64,000 bases of DNA, taken from contig CAWAAR010000001.1 in assembly GCA_963780135.1 (NCBI GenBank), positions 682,001 to 746,000 of the forward strand. Reading direction: 5' to 3'. The DNA comes from Clostridium_AM sp963780135 (GTDB lineage Bacteria; Bacillota; Clostridia; Clostridiales; Clostridiaceae). A model generated the notes under the pieces. The model saw only the letters and a list, made by a program, of their open reading frames with translations, did not search any database and was not told the DNA's origin. Below are positions 46,101-55,452 of this stretch, one piece after another (within the stretch, counting starts at the first letter, position 1; the number at the start of each line of letters is the position of its first letter). Position numbers and translations under genes: made by a program.

Positions 46101-49007
46101 AGTCGCCTTTGTTGGTGTACTATCATCTGAAGTAATAGTAGCTTTAGTAGTTGGTGTTCCATTTATAGCATCTTCATCAGATACTGACCAAGTAACAGGC
46201 GTAGTTGAATTAAGCTCTAATGTATTAATACCTGCAGATACTGAATACTGTTTATTAGGATTTGTAATCTTTATCTGTACTGCTTCAATAGTTGGTAATG
46301 CCGATATAGTAGATTTCTTTCTAACCTTTATAGGCGTATCCGGATCAACATTATCAATTACAGTAGTTCCTAAAGTAGCTGTTATCCAATTAGTTCCATC
46401 CAAAGAGTATTCCATACTTGTTGTAGTTCCTGATATTGTTTCCTTGTTCTTAGTTGCATCACTTATACTTGTCTGTTCATCAAATCTAATTCCAGAAGGA
46501 GCTGCTCCTCTTGGTGAAATTACAATGGCAGTAGTAGGAGCACTAGCAGGTGTAGTTCCTGAAGCCTTTGTTCTAAACTGTATCTGAGCTCCTCCTTTAC
46601 CTATAGCTAAACTATCATTAATAACCCCAGTAGAAACTACATCTTTCCAATCAGACTCTCCTACTGTTGCTGTTTTTCCTGTTACATCTATGGCAGCACT
46701 TCTATATTGAAGACTTCCTATAGAAACAGAACTTGTAGATGATTTAACTAGAAGATTGTTAATAATTACATCAGTAGTTGTATCTCCTGCTTGTGTTTTA
46801 ACTGAAGACAAATCTATTGATACACCTGATGGAGCTGTTGGCAATTCCACTCCATAAGTTACTGCTGTCCTTCTACTTTCTGATTGAGTTCCTCTAGTTA
46901 CACTTACATATAAAACTCCACCATTCTTAGCTAAATCTAAGCCTGCTATTGATACCTTTCCATTACTATCTGCTTTTTGTTGAGCTAATGGCTTAGTAGA
47001 AGTTAATGAATCATAAACCTTTATCATATCTCCACTAGATAATTTAGCACCATCTAAAGTAACTAAAGTATCATTTTTACCTATGTTGTTTGTAACTTCA
47101 ATATAATTAGAATTAATTCCCAAGGACGCTAAAGTTAAACTTAAGGTTATGTTTTTACCATAGCCAACTATACTACCAGTAAAAGTACATATTCCACTTT
47201 TATTTGTGAAATTAGTTTTATCCCAGTTAACAACTAATTGTCTAACATAATTATCACTCATAGTTGCCGGAACTCTGTCCTGAAGATATTTATCTAAATC
47301 TAAATCCTTAACTTCTTTACCTACATCACTATCATCAACTGAAATATTTATATTAGATACACTTTTAATTGTAACTGTAGATTTAGGTTTAGTTACAGCT
47401 GCTGTTTGAAGTGTATATGTGGTATTTCCACTTTTATCCACATTAGTAACAGGGTCTAAAACCTTGTACAACTTTCCACCTGACTGAGTAAAATAAACAA
47501 TGTCTTTTCTATTATTTACATCATCAGCATTTTGTACATATATATTAATGGCTTCTGCTGCAAGATCAGTGACTTTTTCTGATACTCCACCATTAGTTCC
47601 TACTTTATATATTTTATTACCATCTGATAAACTTCTATAATATATATTAGAACCAGACACATTAATATTCGTTGCTGTATCATCTATAGGCACACTACTA
47701 TTTCCGTTTTTATCTTTAGTTACTAACTTTATAGATATAGGATATAAATCTCCTCTCTTGTACACTTTTCCTTCATCAGTACAATAATATACACTTGCAG
47801 AATCAGAAGCATTAATATATTTCATATTTCCTTGAGTGTTAGAAGTAGGTAAGTTGTAAGTTCCATCCAAACCTATACTATATAACTTTCTTCCATCAGA
47901 AGCATTGCTATAGAGTATAGTATTTCCACCAGATATACTTATATAATCAGCTCGATTATTACAAAGAGGAGTAGAGTTCCCCATAGAATCTAATACATAC
48001 AGCTTTCCACCATCAGAAGCATTGCTATAATAGACTTTGTCTCCAACCGCATTTAAAAAAGTTCCAACATTGTCACTTACTTTCTGTCTTTTTGTACCAT
48101 CTGTTTTTACTTTATATATTTTTCCACCATCGGTCTTACTGTAATTACTATAATATATCCATCCTCCTACTACCGTAATATACTTAGCATTATCATCACA
48201 AATTATATAATTATCCAACCCACTAGGACTCATTTTGTATATTTTCCCATTGTCTGCTGAATTGGAATAATAAATATAATTATCATCAGCAGCTACAAAA
48301 CCTGTATTAGACATATTACCTTGTCCTAAATTGCCCCTTGAGGTTGTAGGATTAGTAGTGATGTATGATGTCAATGGGACATTGATTGTAGCAGTTGCAG
48401 AATTTCCAGCGGTAATAGTAGGTAAGGTAAAATTACCTGTAGCTATAAAACTACTTGTATCATCTGGGTATATTTGTATAGGTATTGAACCTGTACTTTG
48501 AACAGAAGTCATTATACTATCATTCATACCTTTAAGTCCACTTTCATATACCTTATAATAAGCAGCTCCTGGAACTCCATTGATACCAGTAATTTTAGTA
48601 GTTAGTACAGATAAACTGCCAACAACTTTTGTTACAGTAACTTGTACAGTTGCGAAACAAGAGCTAGTTACCTGATTATAAATTCCATCACTTCCTGCAA
48701 TATAGGTAGTAGTCGTTCCATTCTTATAATAATATATAGTATTACCAGTTAGTATATTTAACTGAGATTCTGGCACTGTATTATTTGTAAAAATATCTAC
48801 TATCTTAGTTCCATCACCATAATAAATTTTAGATGGATTATTAAATATTTGGCTGTTTATTTCTGTAGCTTTTATAGATATATCATTATAATAGTACGCT
48901 TTATTTCCAACAATTAACATTGGATCTTGAGGTAATGCAGCTTTAACATGATGTTGGAATGCCATCAAGCTTGCAGCAGTGGCTACCAAAAATCTTACCT
49001 TTTTCAT
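43176..49007 (-). CDS. Giant multidomain secreted surface protein
   Basis: 1943 residues. A signal peptide (1-23) is followed by a DUF5050-type propeller-like region (about 230-520) with many YYSN..D.GKIYK repeats, a Big_4-like domain (about 585-640), a parallel beta-helix (about 1045-1270, LVIDGNTQNV, LTVKNSTFDA) and several C-terminal Ig-like/SbsA domains (LTYNEAL, IKFSEKVKSNN, DTTPPSIPVSN). I see no LPXTG, SLH, CWB2 or membrane anchor, so how it stays on the cell is unclear. AGGAGG lies 7 nt before the ATG. It follows two CWB2 protein genes after a 278-bp AT-rich gap. The substrate is unknown. Confidence 0.8.
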   Translation of the reverse strand: MKKVRFLVATAASLMAFQHHVKAALPQDPMLIVGNKAYYYNDISIKATEINSQIFNNPSKIYYGDGTKIVDIFTNNTVPESQLNILTGNTIYYYKNGTTTTYIAGSDGIYNQVTSSCFATVQVTVTKVVGSLSVLTTKITGINGVPGAAYYKVYESGLKGMNDSIMTSVQSTGSIPIQIYPDDTSSFIATGNFTLPTITAGNSATATINVPLTSYITTNPTTSRGNLGQGNMSNTGFVAADDNYIYYSNSADNGKIYKMSPSGLDNYIICDDNAKYITVVGGWIYYSNYSKTDGGKIYKVKTDGTKRQKVSDNVGTFLNAVGDKVYYSNASDGGKLYVLDSMGNSTPLCNNRADYISISGGNTILYSNASDGRKLYSIGLDGTYNLPTSNTQGNMKYINASDSASVYYCTDEGKVYKRGDLYPISIKLVTKDKNGNSSVPIDDTATNINVSGSNIYYRSLSDGNKIYKVGTNGGVSEKVTDLAAEAINIYVQNADDVNNRKDIVYFTQSGGKLYKVLDPVTNVDKSGNTTYTLQTAAVTKPKSTVTIKSVSNINISVDDSDVGKEVKDLDLDKYLQDRVPATMSDNYVRQLVVNWDKTNFTNKSGICTFTGSIVGYGKNITLSLTLASLGINSNYIEVTNNIGKNDTLVTLDGAKLSSGDMIKVYDSLTSTKPLAQQKADSNGKVSIAGLDLAKNGGVLYVSVTRGTQSESRRTAVTYGVELPTAPSGVSIDLSSVKTQAGDTTTDVIINNLLVKSSTSSVSIGSLQYRSAAIDVTGKTATVGESDWKDVVSTGVINDSLAIGKGGAQIQFRTKASGTTPASAPTTAIVISPRGAAPSGIRFDEQTSISDATKNKETISGTTTSMEYSLDGTNWITATLGTTVIDNVDPDTPIKVRKKSTISALPTIEAVQIKITNPNKQYSVSAGINTLELNSTTPVTWSVSDEDAINGTPTTKATITSDDSTPTKATLKGLENGRVKVWATAKDGTGIQGYVIITIGAQSSITVSNDTQLAAALADITVGDIKLLSRVYTMNNFDVNRPLIIEGTGNMSQIKANNLNSTGSFITSSSSSLMLKNLVIDGNTQNVSSVINSANSLYLDGVSFTNIKNDNGTSIGINQTSNALTVKNSTFDATNSMNKVINFNSNSTSTENKITSSNFYANSSTVNGYQDAIYQSNGTLQITGNSFRNYNHYVTSSEIVPQIGRADSAVAVTGGTSRIGGTGLLQANNFDNCVTSVLTSGGIVTNNNVTPTSDLLNGNNNVSNPVLFNGKLINPGAISTAITAPVIKTGLNPLQGGALNALQDIIDIAVTSSLPSGGAYVIPASWNYSTEAQIKQYMTTDNGVQFTDLTTAKALPKQTGDYKVVFIDSNSNVQVQSAGSFKIDSTKPVLQSAVINNAAKNNIVLTYNEALNITAISTEPVVNTDPKNFEIFGAPASTNITGVTVSGSVVTIALDKDIPYGNSVSVKYNKTGTNNIKDLAGNLADTFNQTVTNGVVGVNPPDLTAASGKTTADDIVITFTNDDNWKSNITAIKDAATNTDIKASCIIPTGAGAQSGKITIPAGTFKTAGVHSLTISSTGYNDATIVQPVYAAISSITTSANDASYNVGKVIPITVNFNGNVTVTGTPRLKINSGAGGADLYVNYTSGSGTSALTFNYTVGSGEISPDLDVNSINLNGGTITSAVGSLTSNASITLPDPTKPAELPNTLAGAKNIVIDTTAPTAATTGSITANGLSTGNTITIKFSEKVKSNNVTSTLTLSNSHSFGSTGATVLPNTPGADYDNTFNITLGTAGVTVAANDVITITAANVVDQAGNTPGAPITFTVPTVTDTTPPSIPVSNATNGFTLTAGSVNNGTNGDKDNVVVGSTGSALSENITLEYKVSATDPGASATADGSTTVTTIVGANTTIFGDIVIPNIATDHIWVRAVDTAGNKSAWVDLGADK

Positions 49008-49285
49008 ATAAATCCTCCTTATTTCTTATTATATAATTTTTTCAAAAAATCTTATCCAAACTAAATTTTCGAAAGATTTCATTGTTAACTTTAAATACTA
49101 TTTATACTTAAATTTATCGTAAATTACCATATAAAATTAAGTATTATTACAAATATTAAAATATATATAATTTACTAATTCTCTTAAATTAAAATTATAA
49201 TCTATTATGCAGAAATTAAATTTTAAACTTTAAGCAAAAATATTTCTTCACTTAAAGCTTAAGATTTAAGTTTAATCTGCAAAAC

Positions 49286-51514
49286 TTACTTTACTTGAAG
49301 TGTTACATTTATAGGTAAATTATTATTGTAATGATTTATAGTTGCTCTTGCATTATATATATTAGAATCTGCAGTACTTATAGTAGCTGGGTCCCATAAT
49401 AATACATTAACTGACTTACCTTTTGGAGTACCATCTGGAAGAATTATCAGAGCTTTTAACCTGTTAGACAAATCTTTTTCTGCATTTACCCCACTTGGAT
49501 ACTTACTTCTATCTATTGTTATTGTTAAGGTACTTGGTACAGTTGTATTAGTATCTGTAGTAATTCCTATAATTTTAGGAATTATTCCAACATTAGCCCT
49601 TACCTTTGTTGTAGTTCCTTTTATTACTCCCTCTAAAGTTATCTGAGAAACCCTGCAATCATCAATATAATCTGCCTCATGGAAGGTTGCATCTATACTA
49701 ACAGTCTTAGTCCAAGTAATTTGCATCTGCTTACTAGTTGTCTTATTTGTAACTGAGGTAGGGAATACATCACCTTGCATTATAGCTGGTAAAGTTCCTA
49801 AATCAGTTACATCAGTATCAACTGGAGTATCAGGATAATTTGGATCATTAGGATCTACTCCTCCTTCTCCTGTAACTATAAGCATAAGACTAACTTTTCC
49901 ATTATATCCGCTTACTGTTCCCTCATAAGTATATACTCCAGTACTTTGTTTAGTTTCATTACCCCAGGTTACTGCCACACTTTGTGTTGAATTATCAGTC
50001 ATTATGGCTGTTATTGTAGTTGGTAATGTGTAACTAGACTTAGTAGTCACTGTAGTTTTTATATTATTTATAGTCTTTATAGTTTTTGTGGTTGTACCAG
50101 TATCAGTAACTGTTAAAGTGAGTTTAACCTTCTTAGTATAATTAGCAACAGTACCATTGAATATATAAACACCTGGTTTATTTCCACTTTGAGTTCCATA
50201 ATCCCAGGTAACAGGTACTTGACTTTTACTTCCATCAGTCATTTGAGCTTCTATTGTAGTTGGAACAGTAAAGAAAACCCTACTATTTGCCGTTTTTACT
50301 AAGTCATCAATCTTGTAAGGTATTGGTTTAACCATAAGGGTAGTAAAAACTGTTTTGTCCGTGCCATGAATCGTTCCTGTTAAAGTAAATATTCCTGGTT
50401 TAGAAGTATTTATTTTAGTAAGATTCCAATCTACATTTACTTCCTTTTTAGTTCCATCACTAGCAGTTATAACCATAGTTGGTCTTGGTATATATTTTTC
50501 ATTTTGAATTATAGTGTCTGTAATATTTTGAGTACTAGCTACTCCCTGTGGTAAGCTTTTAGCAATTTGTTCTGCTTCATAACTAACTGCTCCCGGTCCT
50601 CCTAAAACTTTTATGTTATTAACTATATGAGATTTTAATAATCTTTCTGTATCATAGGACATAGGAGAATCTACAAATACAATTGGTGATGATGTTCTTG
50701 GTGCAAGAGCTGCTGCTCCTAAAGAATCAGGAAAATCTTTAGCTGATGAAATATATATAGTATCTGTCTTTATCTCACCTAAAAAAGCTTCTATTACACC
50801 TACATTAGAACTATAAATATCTCCAGTACCTATTCTCTTCACATTAGGAAGCCCTGCTATTACAGAATCACTTATTTTATCTTGTCCGCCTACTACATAT
50901 ATCTGATCAGCTTTTTTATATCCTTGAAGATATTTACTTACTGATGCTGGCATACTATAATTATCTACAGGAATTATGGGCATACCTTTATCTGCTGCTA
51001 TGGAAGCAATAGACATTCCATCTCTAAAATCATTACTGTTTATAAGTACAACCTCATTAGATTTACCAACTTTTCCAGCTATCTGTATTGCAGTATCATA
51101 CCTATCAACACCACCTAACCTAGTAACTTTAATTCCTCTTTTCTTTAAAGAATCTTCTACTCCTTGAGATATAACTCCCCTGCCTCCAATTATGAAAGCA
51201 GTTTTTACTGCTAATCTATTTATTTCCACAGAAGTATAAGGATTTAATTCATCTGTGGATGTGAGTAAAATAGGAGCATCAAGTTTTTTTGCCAGCGGAG
51301 CTGCAGATAAAGCATCGGGGAAATTTTCTCCATTTGCTATAACTACATTATCAGAATTATTTTTCCAACCATCCTGACAAACTTTAGCTGCAGTTTCATA
51401 TCTATCTATTCCATTATACCTAGTTGTTACAATCTCTGCTTTAACCTTAAAAGCTGAAAAAGATAGACTTGCTGCTACCATTGCTACAATAAATATAATT
51501 TTTCTACTTTTCAC
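49286..51514 (-). CDS. CWB2 cell-wall protein with Ig-like domains
   Basis: 742 residues. A signal peptide (1-26) is followed by three CWB2 repeats (about 30-330; hallmarks NGIDRYETAAKV, GENFPDALSAAPLA, FIIGGRGVIS). In C. difficile such triplets hold S-layer proteins to the anionic wall polymer PSII. Behind them are four or more Big_4-type Ig-like domains (about 345-650, for example GVYTYEGTVSGYNGKVSL) and a beta-rich end. The start is GTG at 51514, 8 nt after AAAGGAG. It is 15 bp after the CWB2-LRR gene, so both form one operon. Confidence 0.88.
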   Translation of the reverse strand: MKSRKIIFIVAMVAASLSFSAFKVKAEIVTTRYNGIDRYETAAKVCQDGWKNNSDNVVIANGENFPDALSAAPLAKKLDAPILLTSTDELNPYTSVEINRLAVKTAFIIGGRGVISQGVEDSLKKRGIKVTRLGGVDRYDTAIQIAGKVGKSNEVVLINSNDFRDGMSIASIAADKGMPIIPVDNYSMPASVSKYLQGYKKADQIYVVGGQDKISDSVIAGLPNVKRIGTGDIYSSNVGVIEAFLGEIKTDTIYISSAKDFPDSLGAAALAPRTSSPIVFVDSPMSYDTERLLKSHIVNNIKVLGGPGAVSYEAEQIAKSLPQGVASTQNITDTIIQNEKYIPRPTMVITASDGTKKEVNVDWNLTKINTSKPGIFTLTGTIHGTDKTVFTTLMVKPIPYKIDDLVKTANSRVFFTVPTTIEAQMTDGSKSQVPVTWDYGTQSGNKPGVYIFNGTVANYTKKVKLTLTVTDTGTTTKTIKTINNIKTTVTTKSSYTLPTTITAIMTDNSTQSVAVTWGNETKQSTGVYTYEGTVSGYNGKVSLMLIVTGEGGVDPNDPNYPDTPVDTDVTDLGTLPAIMQGDVFPTSVTNKTTSKQMQITWTKTVSIDATFHEADYIDDCRVSQITLEGVIKGTTTKVRANVGIIPKIIGITTDTNTTVPSTLTITIDRSKYPSGVNAEKDLSNRLKALIILPDGTPKGKSVNVLLWDPATISTADSNIYNARATINHYNNNLPINVTLQVK

Positions 51515-51529
51515 TATTAGTACTCCTTT

Positions 51530-54259
51530 CTAGCTTTCTTCTAAAACTGCATTTACAGCATTAAAGAAATCTTTATAACTTTCATACATACTTATTTTTT
51601 GTGAAGCAAAGTCACTATCTTTTTGAATTTCATTTAATTTGTACTGAAGGTACTTTATATTTTTATTACTTTCATAATTTGGAGTTTCATCTGCTGCTTC
51701 TTGAAGCTGCTCTTTAACATTCTCAATGTCACTACTATATTTTTGTACTAAGTTTCTATAATAATCATATCTATAATCTGAATAAGCATAATTTATTTTT
51801 CCTATTAGCTTTTCTTTTTCTCTTGGTTTAGATATAGATGAAAGTTCTACCTCCAAATCCTTGACTTTCCTGTTCATATTTTCTTTTCTGCTTATTTCTT
51901 CTACATTGTACGTAACATTTTCTAAATCACTCTTAAGATTATCTATATAGTTTTGACTTATACCTCCTGATGATATTTTATAGTTAATCCAATCTCTACT
52001 ATTTTGAAGATTCTTTAATTGGCTATCATAAGAACCTAAATCATAAGCGTGGTAAAGTTTTCTATATCTAAGTTTAGTATAATCTCCATATCCATACATA
52101 CTTTGAAAATTTGAAATTTCATCCTTAATCTGAGCATCTATTGTACTATCTTTATCATAAGAAGCCGTTCCTATAACTGACAATACATCAAAATCTTTAT
52201 AATATAAGGATTTCTCAATGGGTAATATTGGAGTATAGTCTTTTATAGGGTTGTCCTCTATATAAAGAGTAGTTAAATTAGTAAGATTACTAATTGAAGA
52301 TACATTATCTATTCTATCATTACTAACATTTAAATATTTGAGCCCAGTTAAATTTTGCAAAGGTTTTAAATCCTCACTATCGATGGATCTATTGTAACTT
52401 ATATCTAAATAAGTTATACCAGTTAAATTTTTTATAAAATCTAAATCCGATATATCGGCATCACTTAATTTTAATGTATTTAAATTAGTTAAATCTTTCA
52501 AATTATCCAAACCACTTACATCATTACCATTTAAATTTAAAGATACTAGACTTAACATATCCTTAAGATTACTAAGACCAGTTATTCTATTTCTATTGCT
52601 AGAATAGTCATCTAAGAGACTGTTACTTATATCTAAAGAAATAATATGATTTAACTTTTTAAAAACATTATCACTGATTTTATCATATTCTGTTTCATTT
52701 GTATCTTTATACATTTTTCTTGAGTAATCAAGATCATCTATAATATTATCACTTAAATTAAGTTCTTTAAGATTTACTAAGTTTGAAATATAAGATACAT
52801 CTTCTATATTATTGTGACTTAAATTAAGATTTTCAATTTCATCAAGTCTTACAATAGGACTTAAATCCTTTATTGCATTATAACTTAAATCTAAACTTTT
52901 AAGATGCGGGAAATTTTCAAGCCCTGATATATTGCCTATATTTCTATTACTAAGCTCAAGAGACGTTATACCCTTAACATCTGAAAAATGTATATCTCTA
53001 TCATGAATATTTATTTTATCTCTTATAGCATTTTCAAAAGCTTTATCTTTAAAAGTAACTGTACTTGAATCATTAAAATGTATTGTATTATCAAAAGCTG
53101 CATTTCCAAATATTTCGCTGACTTTAGTTCCAGGCATTACTCCCTCTCCCCCTAGTACTGTAAGATACTCAGGGGTTACACTATAATAACCCGAATTGGG
53201 AACCTTTCCTAACATAAAATCCTTTACTAAAGTTGAATTAGAAGAACCAGAAAGTATTATAGGTGATTTGCTCTTTGCTGCAAGAGCTGCTCCAGACAAA
53301 GCATCTGCAAAACCTTCACCAGAAGCCAAATACAAATTATTAAAACTTAGAACATCTCCCTTAACAAAATATTGACTTTTGGATTCTTCATTATCACTAT
53401 TACTATTACTACTACTTGTGTTTTGCGTACTTGTACCATTAGATTTTTGCATAAATCTAGCTATAGCATTTATGTTTCTATAATATTTATCTTGTCCTAA
53501 AATTCTTTCAACATCATTTCCTTCAAATTCCCCTATTACATTATCACTTATTATACTGCTGTCTCCCATTACAAAAACTTTATAGTTTCTGTAAGTGTTT
53601 GTACTTGTACTGGTACTACTAGTAGTATTGTTGCTATATTCGCTGTTTTTTATCACATTTAGATTTCTTATATAATTTTTTGTAACTTCAGGCACATAAT
53701 TCTTAGGAACCAAAACCACAGGTACGCCCATAGCAGCTGCTGCAGGTCCTATAGACAACGCATCTGCATAATCTTCTCCTGTAGCCACTGTAACTGCTTC
53801 TGTTTTTCCAAACTTTTCAGCTACTTTTATAGAAGTTTCATATCTATCAGCTCCTGCTAATCTTTCAGTTTGTATTCCCTGATTTTGTAATTGTGTTTCT
53901 ATTGAGCTACTTATAGATGCTTGTCCTCCTATTAAAAATACCTTACCCACATGAAGCTGTTTTATTTCATCCATAACATTTGATGGCATTGAATTATTGT
54001 AAGTTAAAAGTATTGGTGCATCATATTTTTTAGCAAGAGGAACTGAGCTTAAAGCATCTGGATAATCTTCCCCACAAGCAATTACTGCATAATAAGAAGA
54101 TGACCATCCATCTTGTGCCACTTTTACACAAGTATCATATCTGTCATTTCCACCTAATCTCTTTATGGTAGGAAAAGATGCCTGTGCTTTATGTGTAAAG
54201 GCAGTACTTAAAATAACTGACAGTATTAAAATAATTATATTTTTTCTCTTCTTAATCAC
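51530..54259 (-). CDS. CWB2 cell-wall protein with leucine-rich repeats (internalin-like)
   Basis: 909 residues. The order is: signal peptide (1-27), three CWB2 repeats (about 30-395, with a Ser/Thr/Asn-rich insert near 215 and another near 280), about ten 22-residue leucine-rich repeats (about 410-700; LKSLDLSYNAIKDLS, LKELNLSDNIIDDLD), then a roughly 165-residue coiled-coil tail. LRR regions of this bacterial type bind proteins, as in Listeria internalins, so a role in adhesion or ligand binding is plausible but unproven. It is the first gene of a two-gene unit. Confidence 0.88.
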   Translation of the reverse strand: MIKKRKNIIILILSVILSTAFTHKAQASFPTIKRLGGNDRYDTCVKVAQDGWSSSYYAVIACGEDYPDALSSVPLAKKYDAPILLTYNNSMPSNVMDEIKQLHVGKVFLIGGQASISSSIETQLQNQGIQTERLAGADRYETSIKVAEKFGKTEAVTVATGEDYADALSIGPAAAAMGVPVVLVPKNYVPEVTKNYIRNLNVIKNSEYSNNTTSSTSTSTNTYRNYKVFVMGDSSIISDNVIGEFEGNDVERILGQDKYYRNINAIARFMQKSNGTSTQNTSSSNSNSDNEESKSQYFVKGDVLSFNNLYLASGEGFADALSGAALAAKSKSPIILSGSSNSTLVKDFMLGKVPNSGYYSVTPEYLTVLGGEGVMPGTKVSEIFGNAAFDNTIHFNDSSTVTFKDKAFENAIRDKINIHDRDIHFSDVKGITSLELSNRNIGNISGLENFPHLKSLDLSYNAIKDLSPIVRLDEIENLNLSHNNIEDVSYISNLVNLKELNLSDNIIDDLDYSRKMYKDTNETEYDKISDNVFKKLNHIISLDISNSLLDDYSSNRNRITGLSNLKDMLSLVSLNLNGNDVSGLDNLKDLTNLNTLKLSDADISDLDFIKNLTGITYLDISYNRSIDSEDLKPLQNLTGLKYLNVSNDRIDNVSSISNLTNLTTLYIEDNPIKDYTPILPIEKSLYYKDFDVLSVIGTASYDKDSTIDAQIKDEISNFQSMYGYGDYTKLRYRKLYHAYDLGSYDSQLKNLQNSRDWINYKISSGGISQNYIDNLKSDLENVTYNVEEISRKENMNRKVKDLEVELSSISKPREKEKLIGKINYAYSDYRYDYYRNLVQKYSSDIENVKEQLQEAADETPNYESNKNIKYLQYKLNEIQKDSDFASQKISMYESYKDFFNAVNAVLEES

Positions 54260-54370
54260 TTTTTCCCTCCAATTTAATTAAAATTTATCTTATATGTTAT
54301 TATCGAACAATACTAAATTATCCTTAATCATTATTCAAAGGATAATTGTACCACATATTACAAAATGTAT

Positions 54371-54411
54371 CAAAAAAATCTAGGAATATGCATAGCATTT
54401 TTCCTAGATTT
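54371..54411 (-). terminator. Terminator of the 54423 gene
   Basis: AAATCTAGGAA pairs with TTCCTAGATTT around a 13-nt loop, and the minus-strand transcript ends in a U-run, 12 bp after the stop at 54423. Confidence 0.85.
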
Positions 54412-54422
54412 CCATTTTTCAT

Positions 54423-54761
54423 TTAATACATTTTAGTATCATAAGGTTCTATTTTAACATACATTTCAAACATTTCTAAAGCTTGCTTTTGATCTATCTG
54501 ACCATTAACCAATTTTCTATGTAATATATATAAATTAGCATTCATATCTGGATCAGTAGTTTTTGTTTCCCTCATTTTTTGTAATATTCTTTCTTCTAGT
54601 GATAAGCTAGCTATACTTATTTGTTCATTTAAAAAATCAAATAGCTTTGTAGCCTCTTTTACTATATCTTTTTCTTTGCTTGTTAATTTTATAGTGTTTA
54701 AACCTGCCCTTAGCTTGGCTATACTTTCTTTATCTAAAGATATACTTTTTTCATTACTCAA
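54423..54761 (-). CDS. Small helical protein, unknown function
   Basis: A 112-residue, mostly helical, charged protein; I recognise no family. It begins MSNEKSISLDKESIAKLRAG and has a central SLSLEERILQKMRETKTTDP. The C-terminal GQIDQKQALEMFEMYVKIEP could be a short helical hairpin. There is no signal peptide or membrane segment. It is transcribed alone, between an AT-rich 264-bp divergent gap and a strong terminator, and precedes the surface-protein operon without sharing its transcript. Confidence 0.65.
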   Translation of the reverse strand: MSNEKSISLDKESIAKLRAGLNTIKLTSKEKDIVKEATKLFDFLNEQISIASLSLEERILQKMRETKTTDPDMNANLYILHRKLVNGQIDQKQALEMFEMYVKIEPYDTKMY

Positions 54762-55025
54762 ATTTCATTACCACCTTTATATTCATAACTTAATATAACT
54801 TATATGATTTTATTAACTTTATTTTAACAATTTATTTACCTACCTGTCAATTGAATAACGTAAATTATATTTAAATTTTCATTAAAAAAAATTCATTTAA
54901 TACAAATTTTTCAGCATCTTAAATCATTCTATAAAAAATAGGTTTCTAAATTTCATTCAATATGATTAATATCACCTCATTTGGATATAATTTTCTATAA
55001 GAAAATTAATGAGGAGGTTAATATA

Positions 55026-55373
55026 TTGAATAAAGTAATGCTCATAGGAAGACTTACAAAGGATGCTAGACTGATGAAACTACCAAATAGCACAAGAGGT
55101 GCTGTAAAATTCACACTAGCTGTAAATAGAGATTTTTCTAAAAACAAAGAAAAAAAAGCAGACTTCATTGAAATAGCTTATTGGAGTGATTCTCCAGATA
55201 AATTATATAGCTACCTTACTAAAGGAAAATTGCTAGGTATAAGTGGAAAAATTATCACTGGAAATTATGTTGATAATAACAATATAAAAAAATACTTTAC
55301 CATGGTTCAAGCAGATACTATTAAATTTTTAGAACGAAAAAGGAAGAAGCTATATAAAACAATTACTTTTTAA
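55026..55373 (+). CDS. Short single-stranded DNA-binding protein paralogue
   Basis: About 115 residues. NKVMLIGRLTKDARLMKLPN and VKFTLAVNRDF are the N-terminal signature of the bacterial SSB OB-fold, and GKLLGISGKI follows. Housekeeping SSBs are longer and end in an acidic DDDIPF-type tip that recruits partners; this one ends in KRKKLYKTITF, basic and without a tail. It may be a specialised paralogue or a truncated copy. The start is TTG at 55026, with GAGGAGG 8 nt upstream. A longer TTG-start frame from 54981 has no ribosome site. It is the only plus-strand gene in the right half. Confidence 0.85.
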   Translation: MNKVMLIGRLTKDARLMKLPNSTRGAVKFTLAVNRDFSKNKEKKADFIEIAYWSDSPDKLYSYLTKGKLLGISGKIITGNYVDNNNIKKYFTMVQADTIKFLERKRKKLYKTITF

Positions 55374-55452
55374 TTAAGAATTGAGAGTGACTAATGAAGA
55401 GTTTCTGGATGATTTTCTTCCGATAACTCTTCATTCTAAATTATTAATTCTA
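55371..55452. repeat. Palindromic intergenic element, group B
   Basis: About 80 bp. AATTAAGAATTGAGAG and AATGAAGAGTT on the left face AACTCTTCATT and AATTATTAATTC on the right; the centre GATGATTTTCTTCC is the complement of the centre of 30426-30523. It lies between two convergent genes and may act as a terminator. Confidence 0.6.

Noticed and set aside
47400..48330. Recurrent DNA repeats in the giant surface gene as a mobile element
   Set aside because: They encode in-frame YYSN..D.GKIYK protein repeats and are explained by the protein domain.
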